From: an uncultured Spirochaetaceae bacterium
GTDB lineage: Bacteria; Spirochaetota; Spirochaetia; Sphaerochaetales; Sphaerochaetaceae
Length of the DNA stretch: 64,000 nt
Direction: 5' to 3'
NCBI GenBank assembly: GCA_944389075.1
Contig: CALXLA010000051.1
Coordinates: 22,596 to 86,595 of the forward strand
Shown: positions 32,669-41,304 of the stretch, piece after piece
How the letters are laid out: the number at the start of each line of letters is the position of its first letter
How positions within the stretch are numbered: position 1 is the stretch's first letter
Made by a program: the position numbers and the translations under genes
Notes under the pieces: model-generated
Seen by the model: only the letters and a program-made list of their open reading frames with translations
What the model was told of the DNA's origin: nothing
The model's database searches: none

Positions 32669-34114
32669 ATGAAAACAGACAGATCGATTCTGCTTGCCTT
32701 CTTAGCGATTATCCTTATAGGGCTTACAGCCTGTTCCGGATCTGGGGGAGACCCAGTAACTGCAAAAGTTTTCGTAAATGGAACTGCAATGTCAGCAAAT
32801 ACGAAAGCAGTATCAGACATCTCATTTGCATCTGCTGATATAAAAGTAGATGGCACGACCATTACAGATCAGTTAAGGCCTGTCGGAATTATCGATTCAG
32901 CAACTGGTGAAGCTGCTGAAGATCCCAATATCAATTCAGGAACTAATAATGTGGAGTTTGAAGCTGAGGTGCCTGTTACAGATACTACAGTAATTTATGA
33001 AGTACAGCCAAAGGCCGGCTTCGTATTCGATGAATGGGAGATAATGAGATGGAAGCTTGTAAATGATCATCGTGACAACTGGCGCAGCATGATAGTTGAA
33101 ATAAAGGAAGCTATTGCCGGAGATAGTCAGACTATCACCATAAGACCAGAGCTCATACAGTACATCCGCCCTGAATTCGACAGAGGCGCGTATGTTGACT
33201 TTGAAGCTGAGGAAGGAGGTGATGGTTCTTCGGGAAAACCATTCGATTCAATTTCCTCAGCAATAAGTTTTATCAAGAACGAAACAAGATATGATGACGA
33301 TGAGTTTACGCTGAAGATACGGGGAACCAGTGCTCAATCTATTGATCTGACTAGCCTTTCTTCTGGATCAGGATATTGGGATGATGATCTTGAAGTGGAA
33401 TTGAAGATTCTTGGCGGTTATGATGAAGATTGGAATCTGTCTGGTGACAACAGGACTGAAATAACATCGATTAAGCTTCCTTCAATCAACAGAGGCATTG
33501 AGATGGAGATAGAGCTTGAGTTCAGGAATATAACATTCGACGAACTTAATCTCTCTGATATCTTTGGAAACAGCAACATGAGGGATGATGACGATGATGA
33601 GATTGAGATCGATTTCCGTAACTGTATTGTAGATACATTGACAGGAGCTTCTAATCAGATTGTCAACGGACTTGTCGTGAAAAAACTCGCTGATAATACT
33701 TCAAATGTCACATTCGTGAATTCCGATGCGCCATATGGAGATGGCAATAAATATTATCATTCTGTCATTCGCGGAGATTTTATAGGAGCAATCGATGGAA
33801 AGAACAACATTGTTGTTGCAGTTGCTCCTGATGGTACTCCAAGTGGAAACGGTAATGACAATTATTACAATGCATCATTCGGAGAGGACTATAAGGATTC
33901 AAGCCTTGAGAAATTAATCTGTACTGCAGCACCTCTTAGTGAAGATAGTATTTCAGGTCTTGATGATGACGATATTCTTGAGGAAGATATCGAAGGCAGG
34001 GAACGCTATCTTTCGGATGAAGAAGATGGTGATGACGATGACGACGATCGTTCACCAGTAAGAGCCATAAGAGTATCCTATGGTCCTTATGAGTACAAAC
34101 CGATTGATGATTAA
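32669..34114 (+). CDS. Acidic predicted lipoprotein, function unknown
   Basis: 481 residues from ATG 32669, which has CAGGAG eight bases upstream. The N-terminal signal ends LIGLTACSGSGG, a lipobox with Cys at about residue 22. Residues 185-215 contain EGGDGSSGKPFDSISSAISF, a phrase typical of right-handed beta-helix (pectate-lyase-like) surface proteins. The rest is rich in D and E, with runs DDDDDE near residue 305 and DDDDDD near 463. Probably surface-exposed and calcium-binding; no enzyme motif is visible. Confidence 0.7.
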   Translation: MKTDRSILLAFLAIILIGLTACSGSGGDPVTAKVFVNGTAMSANTKAVSDISFASADIKVDGTTITDQLRPVGIIDSATGEAAEDPNINSGTNNVEFEAEVPVTDTTVIYEVQPKAGFVFDEWEIMRWKLVNDHRDNWRSMIVEIKEAIAGDSQTITIRPELIQYIRPEFDRGAYVDFEAEEGGDGSSGKPFDSISSAISFIKNETRYDDDEFTLKIRGTSAQSIDLTSLSSGSGYWDDDLEVELKILGGYDEDWNLSGDNRTEITSIKLPSINRGIEMEIELEFRNITFDELNLSDIFGNSNMRDDDDDEIEIDFRNCIVDTLTGASNQIVNGLVVKKLADNTSNVTFVNSDAPYGDGNKYYHSVIRGDFIGAIDGKNNIVVAVAPDGTPSGNGNDNYYNASFGEDYKDSSLEKLICTAAPLSEDSISGLDDDDILEEDIEGRERYLSDEEDGDDDDDDRSPVRAIRVSYGPYEYKPIDD

Positions 34115-34123
34115 GTAAATTCT

Positions 34124-34157
34124 GCAGGGCAGGCCATCGCTGAATGACTTGCCCTGC
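34124..34157 (+). terminator. Hairpin after acidic lipoprotein gene
   Basis: GCAGGGCA (34124-34131) and TGCCCTGC (34150-34157) form an 8-bp stem with an 18-base loop, ten bases after the stop. It lies between convergent genes. The following T-run is short. Confidence 0.5.
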
Positions 34158-34188
34158 TGAGCTTTATGAATCAGAAGCCTGAATCCGA

Positions 34189-34569
34189 TTATCCAGTGTA
34201 TTGTATTTTCTGTAATTGCCTGGCAAGTTTTTTATCCATGGTCAGTACATTCTCTTTTGTAAGTTTTGCTACTGCTAGATAAAGACAATCAACATAATCC
34301 AGCTTTGGTACACCATAGCCATAAGATTCAAGTGCTTCAACAATTATTTCCTTTCTTTCAATTTCAACATCATAAAGAAGAGCTATGAGAGTTTCTGCAA
34401 TTCTGCTCCTTTCCGCTTTGTAGACGCTTTCAAGGACAAAAACTGCCTCTGCAATGCTTTCTGGAAGTGTTCTGCAGCCATTTTCTATTGCTTCTTTCGC
34501 TTTGTCGAATGATGGTTCTGACGGACCTAGGATGAAACGGAGAATATAGTTGGTATCAATTAGATTCAT
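34189..34569 (-). CDS. PIN-domain toxin (VapC-like)
   Basis: 126 residues from ATG 34569, which lies inside the antitoxin gene. PIN-domain acidic residues: Asp 5 in LIDTNYILRF, Glu in SESIAEAVFVLESVY near residue 40, Asp in LDYVDCLYLAVA near 90 and TMDKKL near 108. VapC-like toxins cleave tRNA or rRNA. With the AbrB-like antitoxin upstream it forms a type II module. Overlap of 14 bp shows coupling. Confidence 0.9.
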   Translation of the reverse strand: MNLIDTNYILRFILGPSEPSFDKAKEAIENGCRTLPESIAEAVFVLESVYKAERSRIAETLIALLYDVEIERKEIIVEALESYGYGVPKLDYVDCLYLAVAKLTKENVLTMDKKLARQLQKIQYTG

Positions 34570-34819
34570 ATTTCTTTGAAGCCGCCTTTTTCCACGCATC
34601 CTTTTCGAGCTCTCTCAGCTCTGGATTTGCATAGTCTGAGAGCATTCCTGCTGCTTTGAGTGATTTTTTCTCAGCTGTCTTCTTCCGTATGATGATGGAT
34701 CCCGAAGCTGATATTATCTCAATGCTATCTCCTTTTGTGAGTCCTGTTTCCCTTAGGATTATTTCAGGGATTCTTATGGCTGATGAATTTCCCCACTGAG
34801 CTATCTGAGTAGAGTACAT
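34556..34819 (-). CDS. AbrB/MazE-type antitoxin
   Basis: 87 residues from ATG 34819 with AAAGGAGA before it. The swapped-hairpin DNA-binding domain is in residues 1-47: IAQWGNSSAIRIPEIILRETGLTKGDSIEI, then a basic toxin-binding tail. It neutralises the PIN toxin encoded next and should bind the palindromes directly upstream of its gene. Confidence 0.9.
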   Translation of the reverse strand: MYSTQIAQWGNSSAIRIPEIILRETGLTKGDSIEIISASGSIIIRKKTAEKKSLKAAGMLSDYANPELRELEKDAWKKAASKKYESN

Positions 34820-34830
34820 GATATTCTCCT

Positions 34831-34856
34831 TTGTATATACAAGTATATACTTGTAT
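34831..34856. promoter_or_regulatory. Overlapping palindromes, toxin-antitoxin operator
   Basis: A perfect 20-bp palindrome ATACAAGTATATACTTGTAT (34837-34856) overlaps a 12-bp palindrome TTGTATATACAA (34831-34842). Three TTGTAT-type half-sites result. They lie 11-37 bp upstream of the antitoxin ATG, the usual autoregulatory position. Confidence 0.75.
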
Positions 34857-34930
34857 TTTGGGAAAGACAATAAAGTCTATTCGGAGTCGTTACTGATGGA
34901 TCCCGCAATCAATCTTTTTCTATTGGTTTT

Positions 34931-34999
34931 ATTTACGACCATATTGCAGTTGAAAATGGTTCTAAATACGACCATATAATATTCTAAATGGTTGTAAAT
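34931..34999. repeat. Four alternating copies of ATGGTYGTAAAT-like motif before ATPase gene
   Basis: The motif occurs inverted at 34931-34942 (ATTTACGACCAT), direct at 34956-34967 (ATGGTTCTAAAT), inverted at 34964-34975 (AAATACGACCAT) and direct at 34988-34999 (ATGGTTGTAAAT). It ends 15 bp before the -10 of the ATPase gene. A regulator, perhaps the ATPase itself or the TA antitoxin, may bind it. Confidence 0.6.
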
Positions 35000-35014
35000 A
35001 TGGATTTCTGAATT

Positions 35015-35020
35015 TATGAT
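35015..35020 (+). promoter_or_regulatory. -10 element TATGAT, leaderless-type
   Basis: TATGAT ends 6 nt before the ATPase ATG at 35027; no ribosome site is present. Confidence 0.4.
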
Positions 35021-35026
35021 GATGAT

Positions 35027-36334
35027 ATGCTTAAACGTAGGATAGATAGTGTGCTGCGTGCATGGAAGGGCAATCATGGCAATGAGTGCCTTCTTGTAAA
35101 TGGTGCAAGGCAGATTGGAAAGACTTTCTCCATAAGGCAGTTCGGCCGGGAATGCTATAAAGAGTTCATAGAAATCAATTTCATCGAGAATCCGCTTATG
35201 CAGTCAGCATTTGATAATGCTCTTGATAGCGATTCCATAATCCGTCAGCTTAGGCTCCGTGTGCCTGGCTTTAATATAATAGAAGGGGATACGCTGATTT
35301 TCCTTGATGAAATCCAGCAATGCCCGAATGCCAGGACTGCCTTGAAATTCCTCAGCATGGATCATCGCTTTGATGTGATTGCTTCTGGTTCCCTTATTAC
35401 TCTTATGTCACAGGATGTGCCATCGCTTCCTGTAGGATATGAGAAAGAAATAATGATGTATCCTTTGTGCTTTGAGGAATATCTCTGGGCACGAGGATAT
35501 GGCGATGATGTGACTGATATCATTTCAGAAGCATTTGATAATCCTTCATTTCTCGATAGCAGTATCATATCGCAATATACATCGCTATTGACTGAATACA
35601 TGATGGTAGGCGGGATGCCAGCAGCTGTAAGTGCGTCGCTTGAGAGCAGTTCCTGGGATAGCGTGCGGAATGTGCAGAATGATATACTCCGTCTCAATCT
35701 TCAGGATATCGAGAAGTACAGCAGAGGTTTCGAGCGCAAGAAGATCCGCCTGTCTATGGATAGTGTCGTGCGGCAGTCCGGCGATGGGAAGAAAGCTTTC
35801 AGTTATGCCCAGATCGAGAAGGGGAAATCAAGAGCCCGTGACTATATGCCTGCTGTCGAGTGGCTGCAGAAAGCCCAGCTTGTATACCAGTCTTCTTCCG
35901 TATCACGTACTGATGTACCGCTGTCAATGTATGCAGAGCAGGGGACTTCAAGGTTCTATCTGTATGATATCGGAATGTTCTTCAATATGGTTGCAGGTGA
36001 TAGCTATCTTCTCCGCAATACCATTCTTGACAGGAAGTGGGGAGGTGCTGCAAAAGGCCGGTTCTATGAGGCCTTGGCTGCTGATCTCCTGCATAAGAAT
36101 GGACACAGACTGTATTATTATGATATTCCGCAGAAGCTGGAAATTGACTTCATAATCGAAACAGACAAAGCGCTTCTTCCTATCGAGGTGAAAAGCGGCA
36201 ACAACAAGGCATCGTCTCTTTCAAAGCTTCTTGCAGCTGCCGATATACCGATGGGACTTAAGCTGACTGAGGCATCGAGCGGAAAGGCAGATAAAATACT
36301 GACATTGCCGCTTTTTATGGCAGCATTCCTCTGA
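35027..36334 (+). CDS. AAA_14/DUF4143 ATPase
   Basis: 435 residues. N-terminal AAA_14 domain with Walker A NGARQIGKTFSIRQFG at residues 25-40, Walker B DTLIFLDEIQQCPNA near 90 and sensor VIASGSLITLM near 120. The C-terminal half is DUF4143, with PIEVKSGNN near residue 385, a nuclease-like E-x-K element. These widespread ATPases are often in accessory regions and of unknown role. Adjacent to the TA module, with a repeat array upstream. Confidence 0.9.
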   Translation: MLKRRIDSVLRAWKGNHGNECLLVNGARQIGKTFSIRQFGRECYKEFIEINFIENPLMQSAFDNALDSDSIIRQLRLRVPGFNIIEGDTLIFLDEIQQCPNARTALKFLSMDHRFDVIASGSLITLMSQDVPSLPVGYEKEIMMYPLCFEEYLWARGYGDDVTDIISEAFDNPSFLDSSIISQYTSLLTEYMMVGGMPAAVSASLESSSWDSVRNVQNDILRLNLQDIEKYSRGFERKKIRLSMDSVVRQSGDGKKAFSYAQIEKGKSRARDYMPAVEWLQKAQLVYQSSSVSRTDVPLSMYAEQGTSRFYLYDIGMFFNMVAGDSYLLRNTILDRKWGGAAKGRFYEALAADLLHKNGHRLYYYDIPQKLEIDFIIETDKALLPIEVKSGNNKASSLSKLLAAADIPMGLKLTEASSGKADKILTLPLFMAAFL

Positions 36335-36748
36335 GATGCCGGCAGATAGCAGATGAGCCTGGAGTCCATAGACTGGATTCAGGCTCCTTTCCTTGCTTAT
36401 ATCATCTGAGTATTTTCACGCATTGCATCTTCTGATTGTTCCGGAATCTTTCCTTATGGATTGCTGTAAGACTTTTCAGTATGCAAATGAAACCGACCGA
36501 ATATGCTGATAATAAGTTCCTTTGTGTTCCAGTATGAATGTATTCTGCGGTATCTGATATTTTTTTTCATAAATATGAAAAATTTATATTTTTAAGTAAA
36601 GTACTATATTAAAATGAATTAAGCCGATTATGAGTTTTATATGAATTTGATGGATTTCTGTGTAGCGAAAAATTTTTTCAAATTCATTTGACTTATGGAT
36701 GAAGCCATCGGAAAATCGATATGAAGAAACAGATAGGAGGTTCTGTTT
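36335..36748. other. Intergenic region before sugar transporter operon
   Basis: No gene is apparent in these 414 bp. GAGCCTG (36355-36361) and CAGGCTC (36380-36386) form a hairpin that probably terminates the ATPase transcript. TTTTTCATA (36563-36571) is mirrored by TATGAAAAA (36574-36582). A promoter TTGACT (36688-36693), 17 bp, GAAAAT (36711-36716) precedes the binding-protein gene, with AGGAGG after it. The AT-rich palindrome is a candidate operator for the LacI regulators of this operon. Confidence 0.6.
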
Positions 36749-37678
36749 ATGAAGAAGAAAGCTTTAGTACTTCTTGTTGTTTTCCTTTCGGTTGGGGCAA
36801 TGCTCTTCGCTGCACCTCACAAAATCGGAATTCTTGCTCCAGCAGTAACTCATGGCTGGTCTGCAGGCGTTGCTTATTATGCTGAGCAGAGATGCGAGGA
36901 ACTCAAAGCTGAAGGCACAATCGATTACATGATCTATACATCCAGCAACTCTGATGAGATGACAACTCAGCTTGATGACCTCATTCTCTGGGGCGCAGAG
37001 GCTATCGTTGCATTCCCACAGTGGACAGGCATGGAAGTTCCTATCCAGAACGCAATCAACATGGGTATCACAGTCGTCAACTTCGATATCGAGATCGCAG
37101 CTGAAGGCGTATACCGCGTATCTGGCGACAACTACAACATGGGCGAAGAGGGTGCAAAGTACATCGTTGACAAGATCGGACCAGAAGGCACAGTCGTCAT
37201 TCTCGATGTTCCTACATCAGGTTCTGTCGCTGAGCTGAGAAAGGCTGGATTCCTTGATACGCTCGCTGAGATTGCACCAAACATGGAAGTCCTTACATAC
37301 GCAACACAGTTCACAAGAGAAGCTGGTCTTGCTGATATGGCTGATATCCTCGTTGCAAATGATCATATCGATGCAGTATTCAGCATGGATGATGAGACAT
37401 CAATCGGCGCTCTCCAGGCAATCAGGGAAGCTGGCAGGACAGATATCAAGGTCATCACAGGTGGTGGTGGATGCCAGGAATACTTCAATATGATGCCAGA
37501 GTATGAGGACATCTGGGTACAGTCTGCTCTCTACAGCCCAGACATGGTCATGGAAGCTGTTGACATGGCAGTGGATATCCTCGATGGAAAGGAAGTCGAG
37601 CAGGTCATGATCATTCCTACTACAGTTGTAGACAGGACAAACTATCAGGACTTCATCGATCCAAACTCACCATATTGA
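36749..37678 (+). CDS. Sugar ABC transporter substrate-binding protein (RbsB-like)
   Basis: 309 residues. Signal peptide ends MLFAAPHK. Peripla_BP_4 fold: KIGILAPAVTHGWSAGVAYYAEQ near residue 25, GAEAIVAFPQWTGMEVPIQNAINMGITVVNFD near 84-115, VSGDNYNMGEEGAKYIV near 124, and MDDETSIGALQAIREAG near 212. It binds a monosaccharide-like ligand in the periplasm. AGGAGG seven bases upstream is a strong ribosome site. The ligand is unknown. Confidence 0.92.
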   Translation: MKKKALVLLVVFLSVGAMLFAAPHKIGILAPAVTHGWSAGVAYYAEQRCEELKAEGTIDYMIYTSSNSDEMTTQLDDLILWGAEAIVAFPQWTGMEVPIQNAINMGITVVNFDIEIAAEGVYRVSGDNYNMGEEGAKYIVDKIGPEGTVVILDVPTSGSVAELRKAGFLDTLAEIAPNMEVLTYATQFTREAGLADMADILVANDHIDAVFSMDDETSIGALQAIREAGRTDIKVITGGGGCQEYFNMMPEYEDIWVQSALYSPDMVMEAVDMAVDILDGKEVEQVMIIPTTVVDRTNYQDFIDPNSPY

Positions 37679-37682
37679 TTCT

Positions 37683-37733
37683 TGCCGTATTTCCGGCAGT
37701 TTTAAGGCTGGCAGGTGCTCTCTTGCCAGCCTT
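37683..37733 (+). terminator. Two hairpins after binding-protein gene
   Basis: TGCCG/CGGCA (37683-37698) is followed by GTTTT. AAGGCTGGCA (37704-37713) and TGCCAGCCTT (37724-37733) form a perfect 10-bp stem followed by GTTT. They sit between binding protein and ATPase genes and probably cause partial termination or protect the upstream mRNA. Confidence 0.7.
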
Positions 37734-37754
37734 GTTTCCAGAAAGGGGATGTTT

Positions 37755-39236
37755 ATGAATCTCAGGATGACAGGAATCTCAAAATCCTTTGGTGCCAATC
37801 TTGTTCTTGATAAAGTATCGTTCTCGCTCAGCGGCGGTGAGATAATCGCCCTTCTTGGTGAGAATGGCGCAGGCAAGAGCACATTGATGAATATACTTGG
37901 CGGAGTCATTTCCTCTGATGAGGGGACGATCGAGATTGATGGGAAGGAAATCTCTTTCGCGAATCCGCGGGAATCGCTTGATGCCGGAATCGCATTCATA
38001 CATCAGGAACTCAATCTTATAAATGATCTGGCAATATACGAAAATCTGTTCATAGGAAGGGAAATAAGGAACAGATGGGGCGTGCTTGACAAGAAAGCAA
38101 TGATCGATAAGACAAGGGAAGTCTTTGATGGCATGGGCATCGATCTTGATCCGGAAGCCATGGTCAGGACGCTTGACGCTTCCTATAAGCAGATTGTCGA
38201 GATATCAAGGGCAATGATGATGGATGCGCGCATCGTCATCATGGATGAGCCGACTACTAGCCTTACGGAAACGGAGATAAGCCGTGTATTCTCATTTATG
38301 AGGACGCTGAAATCTCATGGCGTAGGCTTGATCTTCATATCGCATAAGCTCAACGAGGTCATGGAGATCTGTGACCGATATACGGTCCTCAGGGATGGTC
38401 ATATGATCTCATCAGGAACCATCGATTCTGTTGATACTGATGCTCTTGCGAAGATGATGGTCGGCCATGATGTCGTGGAAGAGAAGCGTGCAGTCCACAA
38501 AAGCGGGGATATCGTATTCTCAGCATCATCTGTCTCAGATGGAAAGTATTTCAATGACATATCATTCTCCGTCAGAAGCGGTGAGGTAGTAGGCTTCACA
38601 GGGCTTCTCGGTGATGGAAGAAGCGAGCTTTTCCTTTCGCTTTTCGGAGCAGGAACTCCTTATAGCGGTTCTGTCGAAGTCTCAGGAAAGCCCGTAACAA
38701 TGCACAATCCTCAGGAAGCTGTATCGCTTGGAATCGGCTATGTTCCGCGCAACCGCAAGGAGAATGGCATAGTCAAGGATCTCGATATCCTTGAGAATGG
38801 CTCGCTTGTTACAATGGGCATGAGGAAGAAAGGTCTCTTCCTGGATTCAAAGAGAATAGAAGAGGACTTTGAAAAAGAGAAGAAAGAGCTTTCGATAAAG
38901 ATGGGAAATGAAACGGATCCCATCACAAGCCTCTCAGGCGGCAATCAGCAGAAAGTAGTACTTGCGAAGTGGCTTAGCGCTGATCCTCGCATACTCATCC
39001 TCGATAACCCTACACAGGGTGTCGATGTAGGTGCGAAAGAGGAAATCTATACGATAATCTCCGATCTTGCGGATAAGGGGGTAGCTGTCATCGTGCTCTC
39101 ATCTGAGGCACACGAGATAGTGCGTACATCCTCAAGATGCTATGTGATGTACCATGGCAGGATACTTACGGAGCTGGAAGGCGAAGGACTCAATGAACAG
39201 GAAATCATGAGATGGGCAACAGGAGCGGCAATCTGA
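37755..39236 (+). CDS. Sugar ABC transporter ATP-binding protein (RbsA/MglA-like, two ABC domains)
   Basis: 493 residues from ATG 37755; GGGG six bases upstream fits this better than ATG 37749. First ABC domain has LGENGAGKSTLMNILGG near residue 35, the degenerate signature LDASYKQIVEISRAMM near 140 and IVIMDEPTTSLTETE near 159. The second has GFTGLLGDGRSELFLSLFG near 278 in place of Walker A, LSGGNQQKVVLAKWL near 394 and LILDNPTQGVDVGA near 418. Length matches RbsA. It powers the permease encoded next. Confidence 0.95.
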   Translation: MNLRMTGISKSFGANLVLDKVSFSLSGGEIIALLGENGAGKSTLMNILGGVISSDEGTIEIDGKEISFANPRESLDAGIAFIHQELNLINDLAIYENLFIGREIRNRWGVLDKKAMIDKTREVFDGMGIDLDPEAMVRTLDASYKQIVEISRAMMMDARIVIMDEPTTSLTETEISRVFSFMRTLKSHGVGLIFISHKLNEVMEICDRYTVLRDGHMISSGTIDSVDTDALAKMMVGHDVVEEKRAVHKSGDIVFSASSVSDGKYFNDISFSVRSGEVVGFTGLLGDGRSELFLSLFGAGTPYSGSVEVSGKPVTMHNPQEAVSLGIGYVPRNRKENGIVKDLDILENGSLVTMGMRKKGLFLDSKRIEEDFEKEKKELSIKMGNETDPITSLSGGNQQKVVLAKWLSADPRILILDNPTQGVDVGAKEEIYTIISDLADKGVAVIVLSSEAHEIVRTSSRCYVMYHGRILTELEGEGLNEQEIMRWATGAAI

Positions 39237-40273
39237 TGGAAAATACAAAGAATGGATTCAATTTCATACAGTGGTTCAGGAAGATGTGGACTCAGCATCC
39301 GCTCTTCAGCACAGCATGCGCACTTCTGCTTATGGCAGTTCTGCAGATCATCGCACTCGGTTTTGATCAGGCGACTTTCGGTGACTGGCTTTCAAGATAT
39401 ATAAGGAACTGGATCAATATCCTGCGCAATAATGCGACAATCGGTATCATCGCACTTGGCATGACTTTCGTCATCATTACAGGCGGCATAGATCTTGCAG
39501 TCGGTTCGACTCTCGTCGCCATCGGTGCGATAATCATGCTCTTTATCGACAGCTCCGCAACAGGTTTGCTGACAGCTATCGGCATAACAGGCATCCCCGC
39601 CTATATCATAGGCATCCTGATGGGACTGCTTGCGGGGCTTATCCTCGGGGAATTCACCGGTATCCTGATAACAGTCGGCCGCATACCGCCATTCATCGCA
39701 ACACTGGGTATGATGAAGATTTGCCGCTCTGTGACACAGCAGTGCATGCAGACAGTCAATCCTTCTGTGCCGATGCCATTCACGAAGATAGCGAATCTCG
39801 CGATAGGAAGACAGATGTTCATGCCGATAATCTACTGGCTTGTCATTGCCTTCATCATGTACTGGGTCTCAAAGCACACTGCTTTCGGCCGCCATGTCTT
39901 CGCAGTTGGTTCGAATGAGAGAGCATCCAAGCTTTCTGGCATCAATGTGAACAGGGTCAAGCGAGCAGTCTATGCGATCATGGGTCTTCTTGTCGGTGTC
40001 GCATCCGTCCTTCAGGTATCGCGTATCGGAGCAATGGACTTCGCAAATGCGGGAAGCGGATACGAGATGGATGCCATCGCAGCTGTCATTGTAGGTGGAA
40101 CAAGCATGGCAGGCGGAAGAGGAAGCATCGGCGGGACAGTCCTTGGCGTACTCATAATCGCTGTCATGAACAACCTTCTGAATCTTATCGGAGTCCCCCC
40201 ATTCCTCAGGGAAGCTTTCAAGGGTGTCATCGTAATAGGCGCTGTCCTGCTTCAGAAAAAGGAGAAGAACTGA
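39236..40273 (+). CDS. Sugar ABC transporter permease (RbsC-like)
   Basis: 345 residues, about ten hydrophobic segments, from ATG 39236 in the TGATG overlap with the ATPase stop, with AGGAGCGG upstream. RbsC signatures: GITLAV-type ALGMTFVIITGGIDLAVGSTLVA near residue 73 and AIAAVIVGGTSMAGGRGSIGGTVLGVLIIAVMNN near 277. Presumably a homodimer in the inner membrane. Confidence 0.94.
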   Translation: MENTKNGFNFIQWFRKMWTQHPLFSTACALLLMAVLQIIALGFDQATFGDWLSRYIRNWINILRNNATIGIIALGMTFVIITGGIDLAVGSTLVAIGAIIMLFIDSSATGLLTAIGITGIPAYIIGILMGLLAGLILGEFTGILITVGRIPPFIATLGMMKICRSVTQQCMQTVNPSVPMPFTKIANLAIGRQMFMPIIYWLVIAFIMYWVSKHTAFGRHVFAVGSNERASKLSGINVNRVKRAVYAIMGLLVGVASVLQVSRIGAMDFANAGSGYEMDAIAAVIVGGTSMAGGRGSIGGTVLGVLIIAVMNNLLNLIGVPPFLREAFKGVIVIGAVLLQKKEKN

Positions 40274-41304
40274 TGTACAGAATCGGAATAATCGGATGCG
40301 GAAAGATCGCACAGGTAAGGCATATACCGGAGTATATAGCTTCCGGCAAGGCTGAGATTACAGCTCTCTATGATATTAACAAGGAAAGGGCTGAGGAACT
40401 TGCCTCAAAATACAATGCCAAGGCATGCAAGACGATTGATGAACTTCTTTCATCTGGTGTGGATGCCGTTTCGGTATGTACATCGAATACAACCCACGCA
40501 GAGATTTCGGTAAAGGCATTGGAGAAGAGGATCAACGTGCTTTGTGAGAAGCCTATGTCTGTCACTCTTGCTGAAGCCGAGGCAATGGCTGCAGCTGCAG
40601 AGAAAAGCGGAAAGGTACTGATGATCGGACAGAACCAGAGGCTTAACAGGACACATCAGGAGGCTAAGGCCCTGATTGAGAGAGGAGATATCGGACGTGT
40701 GATCTCATTCCGTACGATATTCGGGCATGGTGGTCCTGAGACATGGTCAATTGATCCGGGAAAGAACACCTGGTTCTTCGATAAATCCAAAGCCTCGATG
40801 GGTGCGATGGCGGATCTCGGAATCCACAAGACAGATCTGATTGACTATCTTCTTGACGATGAGGTCGTGAAAGTCAGCGCTGTCGTGTCAACGCTCGATA
40901 AGAAGGATGGCAATGGCAATCCTATCGGCGTTGATGACAATGCGATCTGCATATATACGATGAAGTCAGGCATTGTCGGCACAATGGAAGCAAGCTGGAC
41001 ATACTATGGAGCTGAGGACAACTCAACGACAATCTATGGTACAGAAGGCATCATGACGATCTACGGTCCATCAGGACATTCAATCGTCATCATCCGTAAG
41101 GATGGCAGTCAGGTCCTCTATGATATCGACAGGATGCAGACAAATGATGCCCAGACATCATCAGGCGTCATCGATGAGTTCATACTCTCGCTTGAGCGTG
41201 GCTATGCAGATATTTCGGCTAAGTCTGTGCTTCCTGCTATGAGGGCTGTATTCGGTGCACTCGAAAGCAGCAGGACAGGAAAGGAGGTAATACTATATGA
41301 TTAA
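40273..41304 (+). CDS. Gfo/Idh/MocA family oxidoreductase 1
   Basis: 343 residues. N-terminal NAD(P)-binding motif GIIGCGKIAQVRHIP at residues 4-18 and the conserved EKP in VLCEKPMSVTLAEAEAM near residue 94. The catalytic-type motif is DLGIHKTDLIDYLL near 183 (G-x-H). It oxidises a hydroxyl group of an imported sugar or polyol with NAD(P)+. ATG overlaps the permease stop in TGATG. Confidence 0.92.
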   Translation: MYRIGIIGCGKIAQVRHIPEYIASGKAEITALYDINKERAEELASKYNAKACKTIDELLSSGVDAVSVCTSNTTHAEISVKALEKRINVLCEKPMSVTLAEAEAMAAAAEKSGKVLMIGQNQRLNRTHQEAKALIERGDIGRVISFRTIFGHGGPETWSIDPGKNTWFFDKSKASMGAMADLGIHKTDLIDYLLDDEVVKVSAVVSTLDKKDGNGNPIGVDDNAICIYTMKSGIVGTMEASWTYYGAEDNSTTIYGTEGIMTIYGPSGHSIVIIRKDGSQVLYDIDRMQTNDAQTSSGVIDEFILSLERGYADISAKSVLPAMRAVFGALESSRTGKEVILYD

